64,000 nucleotides of DNA from Alsobacter sp045348435 (GTDB taxonomy: Bacteria; Pseudomonadota; Alphaproteobacteria; Rhizobiales; Beijerinckiaceae). The notes beneath the pieces are model-generated. The model was not told the origin of the DNA and ran no database searches. It saw nothing but the letters and a program-made list of their open reading frames with translations. The translations under genes and the position numbers were made by a program. Shown one piece after another: positions 15,646 to 23,869 of the stretch. Numbering within the stretch: position 1 is the stretch's first letter; each line of letters starts with the position of its first letter. The stretch is from assembly GCF_045348435.1 (NCBI RefSeq), contig NZ_CP157484.1:3844001-3908000 (forward strand), written 5' to 3'.

Positions 15646-18462
15646 TCACTGGCCGAGCCGCTCGAGCAGCGCCGGGACGTGCACCTGGTCGGCCTTGTAG
15701 TTGCCGGTCAGCGCGTACATCACGATGTTCACGCCGGCCCTGAAGGCGAGCTCCCGCTGCCGCGCCCCGCCGGGCACGAGCGGATAAAGCGGCTCGCCGC
15801 GCCGGCCGGTCGCCCAGGCCGCCGCCATGTCGTTGCCGGTGATGATGATGGGCGAGACGCCGTCGCCGGCGCGGGCCGGGCGCTCGGCGTCCGGGCCTTC
15901 GCGCGGCAGCGCCTCGATCCAGGTCTGGCCGTCGGCGTAGCGCCCCGGGAAGCTCTCGATCAGGTAGAACGCCTTGGTGACCACGTGGTCGCGCGGCACG
16001 GGCTCGAGCTGCGGCACGGCGATGCCCGCCAGGATCTGCCGCAGCGCCAGCGTCTCGGGCGTGGGCGGCCCGCCCGGGCGGCTCGTGCCGGCGTCGCGGG
16101 TGTCGAAGATCACCGTGCCGCCGCCCTTCATGAAATCGTCCAGCTTGCGCACCGCGGCCTCGCCGGGCGCCGGGCGGCCGGCCACGATGGGCCAGTAGAT
16201 GACAGGATAGACGGAGAGCTCGTCGCGCCCGGGATCGACGGAGGCGGGATCGGCCGGGCTGAGCGCCGTGCGGGCGGACAGGAACGAGCTGAGCCCGGTG
16301 AGGCCGGCGCGGCTGATCTCGTCCACGGCGGCGTCGCCCGTCAGCACATAGGCGAAGCGCGTCGCCAGCGCCGCGTCGAGCTCCCTCGGGCTCACGGGCG
16401 GCCGCGGCTCGGCCGCATAGGCCGGCGGGGCGTAGCCCGCCGCCAGAGCCAGCCCGAGCGCCAGCACGAGGCTGGCGGCCGCGCCGGCCCCGCGGGACCG
16501 GGCGCGCCCGAAGGCCATCCGGCCGCTGAGCCAGAGCACCGCCAGCGTATCGGCCGCAAAGCCGATCAGCGCCAGCGCGATCAGCCAGGGCCGCAGGTCG
16601 ATCGGCGGCTGCCGCAGCAGCGGCTGCATCGTCGCCCCGTAGGCCGCCATGTCCAGCGGCCGGAGCACGGCGTCCGGCGCGAGCGCGTTGACGGCGACGG
16701 GCGTATCGGGCGAGCCGTAGAAGCCCGGCGGATGCTCCAGCGAGGCCGTGAGCGCCCCCGTCAGGGCGATCGGCCGCGCCGTCGCGGGCGGCGGCTGGAA
16801 GGTCCCGAACCCGTCCAGCGTGCGCAGGGGCGCGGCCGCCACGGGGGCGCCGTTGGCGGCGCTCTGCGCCTGCGCCTCGCTGGTCCCGGCCAGGGCGGCG
16901 ACGCGGCGCAGCATGTCGACGAAGAGGCCGGACAAGGGCAGGTTGGACCAGGTGGTGTCGGCCGTCACATGGACGAGGGCGATGAGCCCCTGCCCCCGCC
17001 TCTCGGCGGTGATGATCGGCGTGCCGTCCGCCAGCGCCGCCCAGGTCTTGCGGCTGAGGTCGGCGTCCGGCTCGGCCAGGAGCTGGCGCGTGACCCCGAC
17101 GTCGGCGGGCGGCGTCAGGCCGAAGAACGGGCTGGCGCGGTCGAACGGGGCTAGCGTGCGCGGGCTTTCCCAGGACAGGGCGCCGCCGAGCGCGCGGCCG
17201 CCGCGCCGCAGCCGCACGGGCGAGAGCTCGTCCCCGGTCGCCGCCGCCAGGCGCGATCCGGCGAAGCGCAGCAAAAGCCCGCCATCGTCGACGAACTTGC
17301 CCAGGCGCTGGCGAATGTCGGGCGGCAGCGCGCCGATGTCGGCCAGCACCAGCATCGAGACTTTCTCGTCCAGCAGGGTGTTGATGGCCTCGTTCGGCCC
17401 CATGCGGGGCTCGCGCACGTCGGCGTAGGGGCCGAGCGCGCGCGTCACGTAATAGGTCGGCGACAGCAGCGGCTGCGCGGTGTCGACCGTCGCGCCGGAG
17501 ACGACGCCGATGCGCCTGCGGCGGCTGGATTCGTCCACCAGCGCCACCGCGCCGGCGGTGCGCTCGTCGGCGACGTCGAGCCGGGCGATCTCGTTGCGCA
17601 GGTCCACCGGCAGGGCGATGCTGGCGCGGGTCTCCGTCTCGCCGCCCCCGAACGCGAAGGCGGCCTCGCCGAGCGGCAGGCCGCGCCGGTCGAGCGCGCG
17701 CACGACGCCGGCGTCCCGTCCGTTCGGCTCGGCCCGCAGCACCCGCACGGTCATGCCGGCGGCGGCGTTCTCGACGCCGGCCAGCGCCAGCGGCCGCGCC
17801 GCCGGCCCGGCCACGATGGTGAGGCTGCGATCGCCGACGGCGGCCTTGAAGGCGTCGCGGAACGCGGCCTGCTCGCCCAGCGCGAGGCCGTCGGCGATCC
17901 AGACCAGCTCGGCCTTCGGCTCGCGCTCCAGGAACCGGCCGAGCGGGGCGAGGACGGCCGACCGGTCCGGGCCATGCGGGGCGGGCTTCAGCGCGCGGAC
18001 GCGGTCCAGCGCCGCGCCGGCGTCGCCGAGGCGCACGTCGGCCAGCGGCTCGCCGGTCGCCAGGATGGCGACGCCCCGGTTGTCGCGCGCCGCGCCGCGG
18101 ATCACGTCCTCGGCCGCGTTGACGCGCTCGCGCCAGTCGGGCGCGGCGGCCCAGCCGGAATCCATCAGCACCAGGATGGGTCCGCTGCGGCCGATGGCCT
18201 GCTTCAGGGCGTTCCACACGGGCCCCGCCATGGCGACGATCACGAGGCCGGCGACGACGAGGCGCAGCAGCAGCAGCCACCAGGGCGTCCGGGCCGGGCT
18301 CTCCTGCTGGGGGATGAGGTCCAGGATGAGGCGCAGCGGCGGAAAGTCGATGCGGCGCGGCTGGGGCGGCGTGACCCGCAGCAGGAGCCAGAGCGCCGGG
18401 AGCGCCGTCAGCGCCAGCAGGACGGCCGGAGCGGTGAAGCCGAGCGACAGCGATTCGAACAT
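15646..18462 (-). CDS. BatA-domain/DUF4159 membrane protein
   Basis: A 938-residue protein. It begins MFESLSLGFTAPAVLLALTALPALWLLLRV, the N-terminal BatA double-helix signature, with a second helix at WWLLLLRLVVAGLVIVAMAG. A VWA-like region (ILVLMDSGWAAAPDWRERVNAAEDVI) and an amidotransferase-like region (VDTAQPLLSPTYYVTRAL... MLVLADIGALPPDIRQRL) follow. After more helices near residue 640-690, the C-terminal 230 residues are DUF4159 (TRFAYVLTGDAAVDEISRAGLTGLSSFLSAR; FMKGGGTVIFDTRDAG; FYLIESFPGRYADGQTWIE). The start at 18462 leaves a 2-bp gap to the DUF58 gene; the open frame further upstream is antiparallel overlap. It is probably a structural membrane partner of the MoxR/DUF58 pair. Confidence 0.88.
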   Translation of the reverse strand: MFESLSLGFTAPAVLLALTALPALWLLLRVTPPQPRRIDFPPLRLILDLIPQQESPARTPWWLLLLRLVVAGLVIVAMAGPVWNALKQAIGRSGPILVLMDSGWAAAPDWRERVNAAEDVIRGAARDNRGVAILATGEPLADVRLGDAGAALDRVRALKPAPHGPDRSAVLAPLGRFLEREPKAELVWIADGLALGEQAAFRDAFKAAVGDRSLTIVAGPAARPLALAGVENAAAGMTVRVLRAEPNGRDAGVVRALDRRGLPLGEAAFAFGGGETETRASIALPVDLRNEIARLDVADERTAGAVALVDESSRRRRIGVVSGATVDTAQPLLSPTYYVTRALGPYADVREPRMGPNEAINTLLDEKVSMLVLADIGALPPDIRQRLGKFVDDGGLLLRFAGSRLAAATGDELSPVRLRRGGRALGGALSWESPRTLAPFDRASPFFGLTPPADVGVTRQLLAEPDADLSRKTWAALADGTPIITAERRGQGLIALVHVTADTTWSNLPLSGLFVDMLRRVAALAGTSEAQAQSAANGAPVAAAPLRTLDGFGTFQPPPATARPIALTGALTASLEHPPGFYGSPDTPVAVNALAPDAVLRPLDMAAYGATMQPLLRQPPIDLRPWLIALALIGFAADTLAVLWLSGRMAFGRARSRGAGAAASLVLALGLALAAGYAPPAYAAEPRPPVSPRELDAALATRFAYVLTGDAAVDEISRAGLTGLSSFLSARTALSPADPASVDPGRDELSVYPVIYWPIVAGRPAPGEAAVRKLDDFMKGGGTVIFDTRDAGTSRPGGPPTPETLALRQILAGIAVPQLEPVPRDHVVTKAFYLIESFPGRYADGQTWIEALPREGPDAERPARAGDGVSPIIITGNDMAAAWATGRRGEPLYPLVPGGARQRELAFRAGVNIVMYALTGNYKADQVHVPALLERLGQ

Positions 18463-18464
18463 GC

Positions 18465-19406
18465 TCAGCCTCCCCCGCCGATGCGCACGCCGGCCATGCC
18501 GGCGTCCCGTTCGGCGATGCGCGCCGCCAGCGACAGCAGCGCCTCCGAGGCGGGCCGGTCGGTGCGGTGCACCGCGAAGGTCCAGCCGCGCCGGGCGCAG
18601 GCCTCGCGGATGGCCTCGCGATGCGCCTTCATGCGGTCCAGCACCAGGGCGCGGAACGATCCGGCGTCGCCGACGCGCAGCGTCTGCGGGCCTTCCAGTT
18701 CGGCCAGCACGGCCTGGCCCTCGAACGGGAACGTCTCCTCCACCGGGTCCAGCACCATCACGAGGTGGCCGCCCGCGCCCCGCGCAGCCATGCGCTCGAT
18801 GGCCTCGCGGACGCGCGCCGCGGGAGTGAGGAAGTCGCTGATCAGCACGGCCTCGGTGAGCGGCGCCAGCGGCAGGCCCGGAGGCGCGTCGGCGGGCTCG
18901 GACCGGTCCGCCGCCAGCGCCTCGGCGATGCGGTCGACGATGGAGCGCGACGCCTGCGGGTTGGTGAGGCCGATATGGCCGACGCGCTCGCCGCCGCGCA
19001 CCAGGATGTCGGCCAGCGCGAGGCCGAGCACGACGGCGCGGTCGATCTTGGGCGCCTGCGCCAGCGCCGACGCGTAGCCCATCGAGGCGGAGCGGTCGAT
19101 CCACAGCCAGACCGTGTGGGCGGCCTCCCATTCCCGCTCCCGGACATAGTAGCGCTCGTCGTCCCGGGCCGAGCGGCGCCAGTCGACCCGATGCGCCGGC
19201 TCGCCCGGCATGAAGGTGCGGAACTGCCAGAACGCCTCGCCGGAGCCGGCCTGCCGGCGCCCGTGGATGCCGTGCGCCGCGGTGGCGGCGATCCGGCGCG
19301 CCTCGATGGCGAGACGGGGCAGGCGCCGGGCGAGGTCCAGCGCGCCGGTGGCGTGCCGGTTCCCGACCGCTCGTTCCGCTGTGTCGAGAACCCGGACCTT
19401 GACCAT
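18465..19406 (-). CDS. DUF58 (VWA-like) protein of the MoxR operon
   Basis: A 313-residue cytosolic protein. It carries the DUF58 hallmark GEAFWQFRTFMPGEPAHRVDWRRSARDDERYYVREREWE, followed by a VWA-like fold with a MIDAS-type start WLWIDRSASMGYA. Further strands are LALADILVRGGERVGHIGL, VLISDFLTPAARVREAI and GGHLVMVLDPVEETFPF. Proteins of this family work with MoxR AAA ATPases, probably as the adaptor presenting substrates. It is placed directly after moxR (9 bp) and 2 bp before the BatA/DUF4159 gene, so all four genes should be one transcript. Confidence 0.93.
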   Translation of the reverse strand: MVKVRVLDTAERAVGNRHATGALDLARRLPRLAIEARRIAATAAHGIHGRRQAGSGEAFWQFRTFMPGEPAHRVDWRRSARDDERYYVREREWEAAHTVWLWIDRSASMGYASALAQAPKIDRAVVLGLALADILVRGGERVGHIGLTNPQASRSIVDRIAEALAADRSEPADAPPGLPLAPLTEAVLISDFLTPAARVREAIERMAARGAGGHLVMVLDPVEETFPFEGQAVLAELEGPQTLRVGDAGSFRALVLDRMKAHREAIREACARRGWTFAVHRTDRPASEALLSLAARIAERDAGMAGVRIGGGG

Positions 19407-19415
19407 CCCGGCGCC

Positions 19416-20420
19416 CTAGCCGATCCGTTCGACGAGGCGCCGGATCAGGCCGCCGATGGTCTCGCCCTCGGCGCGCGCCGCGAAGGTGAGCGCCATGCGG
19501 TGCTTCAGCACCGGCTCGGCCAGCGCGGCGACGTCGTCCAGCGACGGCGCGAGGCGTCCCTGCAGCAGCGCGCGGGCGCGCACCGCCAGCATCAGCGACT
19601 GGCCGGCCCGCGGGCCCGGACCCCAGGCGAGATGCTGGGCGATGGCGGCGTCGCCCTCGCCCGGCCGGGCCGAGCGGACGATGTCCAGGATCGCCTCCAC
19701 GACGCTCTCGCCCACCGGCAGGCGCCGCAGCAGGCGCTGCGCCGCCATCAGGTCCTCGCCGCTCATGGCGGCCTTGGCGCGGGCCGCGCCGTCCGTCGTC
19801 GTCTCCAGCAGGATCCGCCGCTCGGTGGCGGCGTCCGGATAGCCCACGTCGATCTGCATGATGAAGCGGTCGAGCTGGGCCTCCGGCAGCGGGTAGGTTC
19901 CCTCCTGCTCGATCGGGTTCTGGGTGGCCAGCACGTGGAACGGGCGCGGCAGGTCGTGCGGCTCGCCCGCCACCGTCACGTGATACTCCTGCATGGCCTG
20001 CAGCAGGGCGGACTGGGTGCGCGGGCTGGCGCGGTTGATCTCGTCCGCCAGCAGCAGCTGCGAGAAGATCGGGCCCTTCACGAAGCGGAAGGCGCGGCGC
20101 TTGTCGACCGTCTCCTCCAGCACCTCCGAGCCCAGGATGTCGGAAGGCATCAGGTCGGGCGTGAACTGGATGCGGCGGCTCTCCAGGCCCAGCACCACCG
20201 CCATGGTGTCGACCAACTTGGTCTTCGCCAGCCCCGGGACGCCGACCAGCAGGCCGTGCCCGCCGGACAGCACGGTGATCATCGCGTTCTCGACCACCTG
20301 CGTCTGGCCGAACACGACGCCGCCGATCGCCTCGCGGGCGCGGGTGATCTGCTCGAGGGCGGCTTCCGCCGAGCGCACGATCATGGCGTCCAGGCTGGCG
20401 GCGTTGGCGGTGTCGGTCAT
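19416..20420 (-). CDS. MoxR-family AAA+ ATPase
   Basis: A 334-residue AAA+ chaperone-like ATPase. Walker A is GVPGLAKTKLVD, an unusual form (GxxGxxKT) normal for MoxR; Walker B is LLADEINRASPRTQSALLQAMQE. Sensor 1 is VLATQNPIEQEGTYPLPEAQLDRF, and a C-terminal lid domain follows. MoxR proteins help assemble or activate complexes together with VWA proteins, here the DUF58 and BatA-like genes downstream. The start MTDTANAASLDAM at 20420 is preferred over an in-frame start 48 bases upstream. It appears to be the promoter-proximal gene; a 276-bp gap upstream likely holds the promoter, though no clear -35/-10 pair is visible. Confidence 0.95.
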   Translation of the reverse strand: MTDTANAASLDAMIVRSAEAALEQITRAREAIGGVVFGQTQVVENAMITVLSGGHGLLVGVPGLAKTKLVDTMAVVLGLESRRIQFTPDLMPSDILGSEVLEETVDKRRAFRFVKGPIFSQLLLADEINRASPRTQSALLQAMQEYHVTVAGEPHDLPRPFHVLATQNPIEQEGTYPLPEAQLDRFIMQIDVGYPDAATERRILLETTTDGAARAKAAMSGEDLMAAQRLLRRLPVGESVVEAILDIVRSARPGEGDAAIAQHLAWGPGPRAGQSLMLAVRARALLQGRLAPSLDDVAALAEPVLKHRMALTFAARAEGETIGGLIRRLVERIG

Positions 20421-20696
20421 GGGCGGCCCTCGCTTGGACGCTTCGGCGCCACGAGGGCCGGGCGTCACGATCGCGTCGTCAGTGCTTCAGCATCGCGCGC
20501 CAAGGGCCAACGGTTCAAGCCCGGCGGGATGCCGCGCCGTCCCTTCTCCCGCACGATTGCGTGTCGTCTCCCGAGATCGCGCGGAGAACGCCGCAACGCC
20601 AATCGAGACGCCCCTAAGCTCACGACCCGCTGAGGCGAAAACGTGGCGGGGGCGAGCGTCGTTCCGTCGCTGCGCGGCGCACCGGCGCGCTTGCGC

Positions 20697-20966
20697 TCAA
20701 TCGGCCGTCGGCAGGCGCCGGATCGTGAACTCGATCCGCCCGTCCTCCAGCTCGCGCCACCACTCGATCTCGGTCATGTAGGCGGCCTTCGGGAACCGCG
20801 AGAACGCCTCCCGGGCTTTCTCCCGGGCCTCCTCGCGGGGCAGCGTGAAGGTCTCGCGCTTCCAGGCGTCGCTCTTGGATGCGGACCGCCCCGTCCGCGC
20901 CTCCTCGCCGGCGCGCTGCGAGAGCCGGCGCGCCACATCCGCGGGTCGAAAGGGCTGTCGGCTCAT
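20697..20966 (-). CDS. Small conserved-type hypothetical protein (89 aa)
   Basis: An 89-residue charged protein, MSRQPFRPADVARRLSQRAGE at the N-terminus and EIEWWRELEDGRIEFTIRRLPTAD at the C-terminus, with no membrane segment or signal. The N-terminal half is helical and highly charged (KRETFTLPREEAREKAREAFSRFP). The C-terminal WW...DGRIEFTIRR looks like a small beta hairpin. I do not recognise the family. It lies in the same direction as moxR but 276 bp away, and 85 bp after the CCA nucleotidyltransferase gene, so it could be read through from that operon. Confidence 0.65.
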   Translation of the reverse strand: MSRQPFRPADVARRLSQRAGEEARTGRSASKSDAWKRETFTLPREEAREKAREAFSRFPKAAYMTEIEWWRELEDGRIEFTIRRLPTAD

Positions 20967-21051
20967 CGGGATACGCCTCACGCAAGAGCGAGCCGCCGCT
21001 CTCGCGACGAATGTAGCGCGCGCGCAGCCGAAAGGGGAGTCGGAACGACGC

Positions 21052-22329
21052 TCACCCCTCGGCCAGCGCCTGCGCCAGCATGGCGTCGCGCTGGCCCGGA
21101 TCGTCGGGGAAGCCGGCCGCGATCCAGAGCTCCTCTGCGCGGGCCAGGATGGCCCCGACCCGCGGGCCGGCGGGGACGCCGTGCGCCAGGACGGCGCGGC
21201 CCGTCCAGGGCCGGACCGGGACAGGCTCGGCCAGCGCCGCGAAGGCCGGGCGAAGCGCGTCCGGGCGGGCCTCGCCCGTCTCGCGCGCCGCCAGGACGGC
21301 GAGCGCGTCGCGCGCCGGCCCCGCGCCGCGCCGGTAGGCCAGCGCGCGCCAGTCCTGGACGGACAGGCTGGCCACCCGCCCATGCAGGGCTTCCAGAAGG
21401 GCGGCGCAGGCGTCGAGCCGCTCGGCTTCCTGGTTGGACAGCCGCAGGCGCTGGGCCAGCAGGCCGGCGTCCTCGCGCACCCGCACGGCGAGCGCGGCGA
21501 GGCGCAGGACGGGATCGGCGCCGGCCGACGCCGCCGCCGCCATGGCGTGCGGATCGGGCGCGAGCCCCAGGATGCGGTCGAGAAAGCCGCATTCGGCGAG
21601 GATCCGGGCCAGTTCGGGCGCCCGGCGCGTCGCCAGCAACTTCATCAGCTCCGCCCTCACCCGCTCGCTGGAGAGCCGCGCCAGACCCGCCCGCAGGCGG
21701 ATCGACGCCCGCAGGGCTTCGGGATCGAGCGGGCCCTCGCCATACTCCGCGGTGAAGCGGAACAGGCGCAGGATGCGCAGATAGTCCTCGCGGATGCGCG
21801 TCTCGGCGTCGCCGATGAAGCGCACGCGGCGCAGAGCCAGGTCCGCGAGCCCGCCGACATGGTCGACGACCTCGCCGTCGGGCCGCGCATAGAGGGCGTT
21901 GATGGTGAAGTCGCGCCGCTGCGCGTCATGGGAGAAATCGCGGCCGAACGCCACGACGGCGCGGCGCCCGTCAGTCTCGACGTCCTCGCGCAGGGTCGTG
22001 ACCTCGAACGGATGGTGGTCGACCAGCACCGTCACGGTGCCGTGCTCGACGCCGGTCGGCAGGGCGCGGAACCCGGCCGCCTCGGCGCGCCGCGTCACCT
22101 CGGCCGGCAGGGCCGTGGTGGCGACGTCGACGTCGCCATGGGGCAGGCCCAGCAGGGCGTTGCGCACCGCGCCGCCGACGACCCGGGCTTCCTCGCCGTC
22201 GCCGTCGAGCACGGCCAGGAGCCGGCGCAGTTCGGGGATGTCGAGCACGCTGGGCGACGGCATCCGCGCGAAGGTGGGCTGCGGGAGACCGCCTGCGGTC
22301 GCCGCGACGGAGGACGGCCCTCCGGTCAC
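21052..22329 (-). CDS. cca: CCA tRNA nucleotidyltransferase/poly(A) polymerase family
   Basis: Class II nucleotidyltransferase that adds or repairs the 3' CCA of tRNAs (a poly(A) polymerase activity cannot be excluded). Head motifs are ARVVGGAVRNALLGLPHGDVDVATTALPAEV with the catalytic DxD, RRDFTINALYARPDG, and FIGDAETRIREDYLRILRLFRF, which is the nucleotide-selecting segment. A long helical C-terminal part follows. The GTG at 22329 overlaps the preceding stop as GTGA, like the other junctions in this operon, giving 425 residues. An ATG at 22263 (MPSPSVLDIPELRRLL) gives 403 residues and also matches family N-termini, so the start is uncertain. Confidence 0.93.
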   Translation of the reverse strand: MTGGPSSVAATAGGLPQPTFARMPSPSVLDIPELRRLLAVLDGDGEEARVVGGAVRNALLGLPHGDVDVATTALPAEVTRRAEAAGFRALPTGVEHGTVTVLVDHHPFEVTTLREDVETDGRRAVVAFGRDFSHDAQRRDFTINALYARPDGEVVDHVGGLADLALRRVRFIGDAETRIREDYLRILRLFRFTAEYGEGPLDPEALRASIRLRAGLARLSSERVRAELMKLLATRRAPELARILAECGFLDRILGLAPDPHAMAAAASAGADPVLRLAALAVRVREDAGLLAQRLRLSNQEAERLDACAALLEALHGRVASLSVQDWRALAYRRGAGPARDALAVLAARETGEARPDALRPAFAALAEPVPVRPWTGRAVLAHGVPAGPRVGAILARAEELWIAAGFPDDPGQRDAMLAQALAEG

Positions 22330-22583
22330 TCCACACGGCCGGGCACGAAGCGCCCGTTCTCCATGTGGGCCGGCACATAGGCGCCCTTGCTGCGCGGCGC
22401 CGACAGGCCGGTGTAGACGAGCCACAGGCTGGCGAAGGCCAGCCCGGCGAGGAGCAGCCAGGACACCTTGCCGTTCCAGTGCACACGGGCCAGCGGCGTC
22501 CGCTTGCGCGCCACGAGCCAGAGCGCGTAGAGCGCGAAGGGCACGAGGAACAGCAGGAACTCTTCGGTGAAGGCGCGCGTCAT
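22326..22583 (-). CDS. DUF6111 family small membrane protein
   Basis: An 85-residue protein with two predicted helices (EEFLLFLVPFALYALWLVA and VSWLLLAGLAFASLWLVYTGL) joined by a basic cytoplasmic loop (RKRTPLARVHWNGK). The C-terminus GAYVPAHMENGRFVPGRVE is the conserved signature of DUF6111, found in Rhizobiales beside Nudix and CCA-transferase genes as here. It overlaps both neighbours (ATGA with the Nudix gene, GTGA with cca), so it is translationally coupled. Its function is unknown. Confidence 0.9.
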   Translation of the reverse strand: MTRAFTEEFLLFLVPFALYALWLVARKRTPLARVHWNGKVSWLLLAGLAFASLWLVYTGLSAPRSKGAYVPAHMENGRFVPGRVE

Positions 22584-23245
22584 TCGGCGTAGAGCCTCTC
22601 ATACATGTTCCGCAACATGCCTGCGGTCGCGCCCCAGATATAATGCTCCCCATACGGCATGGCGTAGTAGTGCCGCAGCGACCCTTTCCACTCCCTTGCG
22701 TGGCGCTGGTGGTTCGCCGGGTCCATCAGGAAGGCGAGCGGCACCTCGAAGGCGACGTCGACCTCGTTGGGGTTGATGGTGAGGGCGGTCCCCGCCTCCA
22801 CGATCGCCAGCACGGGCAGCACCCGAAAGCCCGTCGAGGTGAGATAGGCGTCGAGATAGCCCAGCGGGCGGACCCGCTCGGAGGCGAGCCCGATCTCCTC
22901 GCGCGCCTCGCGCAGCGCCGCCGCGACCGGCGAGGCGTCCTTGGCGTCGATCTTGCCGCCCGGGAAGGCCACCTGCCCCGAATGATCGCGCAGATGCGAG
23001 GCGCGCCGGGTGAGCAGCACGGTCGCGTCGCCGCGATGCGCCACCACCGGGACCAGCACGGCGGCGGGCCGGTGCAGCGCGCCGTCCGGCGACAGCATGG
23101 GGGCGAGCTGGTGGTCGCCCCGCTCGGGGATGCGGGCCGGATCGAAGGCGTGCTCGGGCGGCTCCAGCCGCAGCCGCTGCCGGGCCCGGGTCTCCAGCGC
23201 CTCCGCGGCGAACGGCGTCTCGATGACGGAATGCGGAACGGTCAC
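22580..23245 (-). CDS. CoA pyrophosphatase-like Nudix hydrolase
   Basis: A 221-residue Nudix hydrolase of the CoA diphosphatase type (NudL/PCD1-like). The Nudix box is GGKIDAKDASPVAAALREAREEIGL. It is preceded by VLLTRRASHLRDHSGQVAFPGG, the LLTxRx3LRxHxGQVAFPGG pattern that marks CoA pyrophosphatases. The likely reaction is cleavage of CoA or its derivatives to phosphopantetheine and adenosine bisphosphate. The start is a GTG at 23245 that overlaps the DUF1285 stop (GTGA). It is coupled to DUF6111 downstream by ATGA. Confidence 0.93.
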   Translation of the reverse strand: MTVPHSVIETPFAAEALETRARQRLRLEPPEHAFDPARIPERGDHQLAPMLSPDGALHRPAAVLVPVVAHRGDATVLLTRRASHLRDHSGQVAFPGGKIDAKDASPVAAALREAREEIGLASERVRPLGYLDAYLTSTGFRVLPVLAIVEAGTALTINPNEVDVAFEVPLAFLMDPANHQRHAREWKGSLRHYYAMPYGEHYIWGATAGMLRNMYERLYAE

Positions 23246-23835
23246 GACCACTCCGCCGCTTCCGCCGCGTCCGCCATCGGGAAGAACGTCCCGCCTGCCG
23301 CGATCCCGAACTTCGCAACGCCGTCGACCTCGCGCACCTCGCCGAGCGCCACGAGATCGTAGAACACGGGCCGGACGACGCGCGCCCACAACCCGCCCCG
23401 CACCAGCACATAGGGCCGCAGGCCGCCCGTCGCCTCGCGCTCGAAGCGCAGCGGATGCTCCGCGTCGGCCTCCACGACGTCGTCCACATGCGTGCGGAAG
23501 GACAGCCGGCGCGCGGCGCCGTCTCCCTCCACAATCATCTCCACCGCCAGGAACGGCGCGTCCTCCACCACGATCCCGACCATCTCGACCGGGGTCACCA
23601 GCACGAAACGCTCCGGATCGCGGCGCAGGACGGACGAGAACAGCTTCACCAGCGCCGGCCGGCCGATGGGGGTGCCCATGTAGAACCAGGTCCCGTCGGC
23701 GGCGATGCGCATGTCGATCTCGCCGCAATAGGGCGGATTCCAGAGATGAACGGGAGGCGGGCCCTTTTGGGCCGCGGCCCGGGCGCCGGCCGTCAGCGCG
23801 TCGAGGGCGGGCGGATCGTGGGACTGGCTGGTCAT
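23242..23835 (-). CDS. DUF1285 family protein
   Basis: A 197-residue cytosolic protein. It carries the DUF1285 core PPVHLWNPPYCGEIDMRIAADGTWFYMGTPIGRPALVKLFSSVLRRD, followed by beta-rich segments (FVLVTPVEMVGIVVEDAPFLAVEM; LSFRTHVDDVVEADAEHPLRF; YVLVRGGLWARVVRPVFYDLVALGE). The family is widespread in proteobacteria but has no assigned activity. It is first in a four-gene chain (DUF1285, Nudix, DUF6111, cca) in which every junction is a four-base overlap, implying a shared, probably RNA- or nucleotide-linked, role. Confidence 0.92.
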   Translation of the reverse strand: MTSQSHDPPALDALTAGARAAAQKGPPPVHLWNPPYCGEIDMRIAADGTWFYMGTPIGRPALVKLFSSVLRRDPERFVLVTPVEMVGIVVEDAPFLAVEMIVEGDGAARRLSFRTHVDDVVEADAEHPLRFEREATGGLRPYVLVRGGLWARVVRPVFYDLVALGEVREVDGVAKFGIAAGGTFFPMADAAEAAEWS

Positions 23836-23869
23836 GATGGGAGAATAGGGCGGCGCGCGACCGGTTTCA

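Noticed and set aside
13659..15743. Long open frame on the plus strand opposite the leftward membrane protein
   Set aside because: Its Arg/Gly/Ala-rich translation has no domain and reflects GC codon bias; the minus-strand frame has clear family motifs.
18567..20633. Long plus-strand frame opposite the DUF58 and moxR genes
   Set aside because: It is antisense to two well-supported genes and has Arg/His-rich low-complexity translation.
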